From contig NC_009416.2 of NCBI RefSeq assembly GCF_000002875.2, positions 627,501-691,500 of the forward strand: a DNA stretch of 64,000 nt. The letters run 5' to 3'. The notes beneath the pieces were generated by a model. It was given only the letters and a program-made list of their open reading frames with translations. It had not been told where the DNA came from and ran no database searches. The DNA comes from Leishmania infantum JPCM5 (lineage: Eukaryota > Euglenozoa > Kinetoplastea > Trypanosomatida > Trypanosomatidae). This document shows positions 62,575 through 64,000 of this stretch, in pieces. Position numbers and translations under genes: made by a program. How positions within the stretch are numbered: the first letter of the stretch is position 1; each line of letters starts with the position of its first letter.

Positions 62575-63978
62575 CTACTCTGCGTTCTGCATTGCCTCGT
62601 CGACTTCACGTTTCGCCAGCGCGCTGAGTTGCTTGCACGCTTCCGGATCTGTAATCTCGCCTGTGACCAAACGCAGGTACGCCAGGTCATCAACTTCATC
62701 GGCGTTGGCTTCTGCCGTCGTGCTTGCACCCTCCGCCAACGCCCCGCTCAGCGGAGAGAAGTTGTCCGGTACGGTGGAGGAGGAGCTCTGCGGACTCGGC
62801 TGCTCTAGCGCGCCTGCCTCCGCAATCGCTGCCTGGTCTTTGGGAGGATGCGCACCCTCCTCGGTGCTCTTTCTCGAAACGTGCGGCTGCACGCACGGGT
62901 CACCACCCATGCCGTCGTCTGGCTCAGGTAGCGGGCGCGCGCGCTGACGCAGCAGGCGCTCCTTGACTTCTTTCTTCTGTGCTGCACGGCGCGCCGTAGC
63001 AGCGTCCGCGCTAGCCTCACGCTTCTTCCGCTCCCGAGTCGCCTCCTGGGCAGCGTACATACCGTCCACTTCGAGGCGCGTGATTTGCATCCGGCACATC
63101 GCCTCCTCCTCCAGCACATTCTCGCGCGCCGCAGCCGCCGCCTCCTGAACATCGATCACAGCGCGCAGCCCTCGAAGCTCTACGTAGCGCCGATCCTTCG
63201 CTGCCTGCAGGCGCGCCCGCCCCTCCTCCTGAAAGAGAGCCTCATCCGTCACCGGCAGCGTCCCATCCAACAGCGGCGCCGGGTCCTCGCCCGTGTTGAT
63301 CGCCAGGGGGCCAAGCGCAGCGGCGGTACAGCAGCTCGACGTACTTTTCTGTAGCAACTGGGCCAAGTAGGCTCGGGAGCTGCGCGCACACGAGGCACGA
63401 TGAGAGCCTTTTGCCAGTGCTAATCTGCTCCCTAGAAACTTTGCCGCACCGGTACCGCGGCGGGCGTCCGTGAGGCGAGAATCCTCCCCTGGGGATTTGA
63501 TGAAGCACCCGGCCCCGAGAGGGCGGTTCTCTTTGTGCCAGCGAAACACTTCGCCAAGGTCGGCGGCCTGCTCACGAAGGATGCGCTCGCAGCCCGCAGC
63601 GTGTGCCGGGAGCAGCGCCTCAAACTCGATAGCCAACAACTGTGCCATGCGCTCGTCGTGCAGCCGAAGGGCCACATTTTTCTCGATCCCCTTCATCATG
63701 GCTTGCCGCTCCTCTGCCCGCTTCTGTGCGTCCCTGATCACCAGCTCTGCTGCCTCGTCTCCAGCTAGCAGCTCGGCGCGCGCCTGCAAGGCCTCAATGA
63801 TCAGGTTTGTGAAAGCAACCTCCTCGCCGGCGAGAAGGTGGTTACGCATGTTCTCCTCTGCGGAGATGTGATAGTGGAACTGCGCCTCGCGAAAGAAAAG
63901 TTCGAAGATAGCCTCGTCGTCGCCATTGCCCTCCGCAGCATCGCTGTCGTGTGTGCCTGCAACGACTAGCGCGCGCAT
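62575..63978 (-). CDS. Charged coiled-coil hypothetical protein, possibly truncated by the window edge
   Basis: I do not recognise this protein. From the ATG at 63978 it has 467 residues. The same frame stays open to position 64000, so the true start may lie outside the window. It is rich in Ala, Glu and Arg with long helical stretches. One is NLIIEALQARAELLAGDEAA followed by EERQAMMKGIEKNVALRLHDER. Another is a middle block with AKDRRYVELRGLRAVIDVQE and then EATRERKKREASADAATARR. The C-terminal about 100 residues turn acidic and Ser/Pro-rich, with a final helix LSALAKREVDEAMQNAE. Such composition is common among kinetoplastid cytoskeleton or flagellum proteins, but no motif proves this. Confidence 0.85.
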   Translation of the reverse strand: MRALVVAGTHDSDAAEGNGDDEAIFELFFREAQFHYHISAEENMRNHLLAGEEVAFTNLIIEALQARAELLAGDEAAELVIRDAQKRAEERQAMMKGIEKNVALRLHDERMAQLLAIEFEALLPAHAAGCERILREQAADLGEVFRWHKENRPLGAGCFIKSPGEDSRLTDARRGTGAAKFLGSRLALAKGSHRASCARSSRAYLAQLLQKSTSSCCTAAALGPLAINTGEDPAPLLDGTLPVTDEALFQEEGRARLQAAKDRRYVELRGLRAVIDVQEAAAAARENVLEEEAMCRMQITRLEVDGMYAAQEATRERKKREASADAATARRAAQKKEVKERLLRQRARPLPEPDDGMGGDPCVQPHVSRKSTEEGAHPPKDQAAIAEAGALEQPSPQSSSSTVPDNFSPLSGALAEGASTTAEANADEVDDLAYLRLVTGEITDPEACKQLSALAKREVDEAMQNAE

Positions 63979-64000
63979 TGGAAAGGCAGGACTGGACTTG

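Overview
The window looks like a kinetoplastid nuclear chromosome, most likely a Leishmania species. Every convincing gene lies on the minus strand and none shows an intron. Genes are separated by 1-4 kb spacers full of CA/TG microsatellites and purine runs, which read as polypyrimidine tracts on the minus strand as expected for trans-splicing acceptors. Two diverged copies of one roughly 0.5 kb sequence, in opposite orientations, resemble the SIDER retroposons known from Leishmania. I take the window as the interior of one polycistronic transcription unit running from high to low coordinates. I see no strand switch, tRNA, rRNA or CRISPR array.

Order of genes along transcription, from 64000 down: a coiled-coil protein open at the window edge (62575-63978); a PUF/Nop9-like nucleolar-type protein (58452-60785); a small WW + CCCH zinc-finger protein (56271-56660); coatomer epsilon (51576-52547); DNA polymerase alpha B subunit (48012-50192); a protein with two SpoU/TrmH-like halves (44479-46494); a membrane-anchored orphan with LC8-type motifs (40629-43151); a membrane-anchored PP2C phosphatase (36060-37751); a 136-aa orphan (32439-32849); NAD+ synthase (30005-30886); a large protein with repeated CTFxP motifs (25527-29054); a PP2A B55-type subunit with a long repeat-bearing N-terminus (20887-23649); a 222-aa orphan (18235-18903); a disordered protein with a C-terminal PIP box and an N-terminal SUMO-interacting-like motif (16482-17234); a helical HAT-repeat-like protein (12283-14586); a candidate NYN/PIN-fold nuclease (9998-10873); a disordered 668-aa orphan (4017-6023); and a PIF1 helicase (210-3023).

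Neighbours are functionally mixed, covering replication, translation, traffic, signalling and cytoskeleton. That is normal for kinetoplastid polycistrons, where control is largely post-transcriptional, so position says little about shared pathway. The most original leads are the double SpoU protein whose halves have complementary motif conservation, the PIP-box/SIM protein, and the NYN-like protein. All function calls rest on reading motifs by eye; no database search was run.
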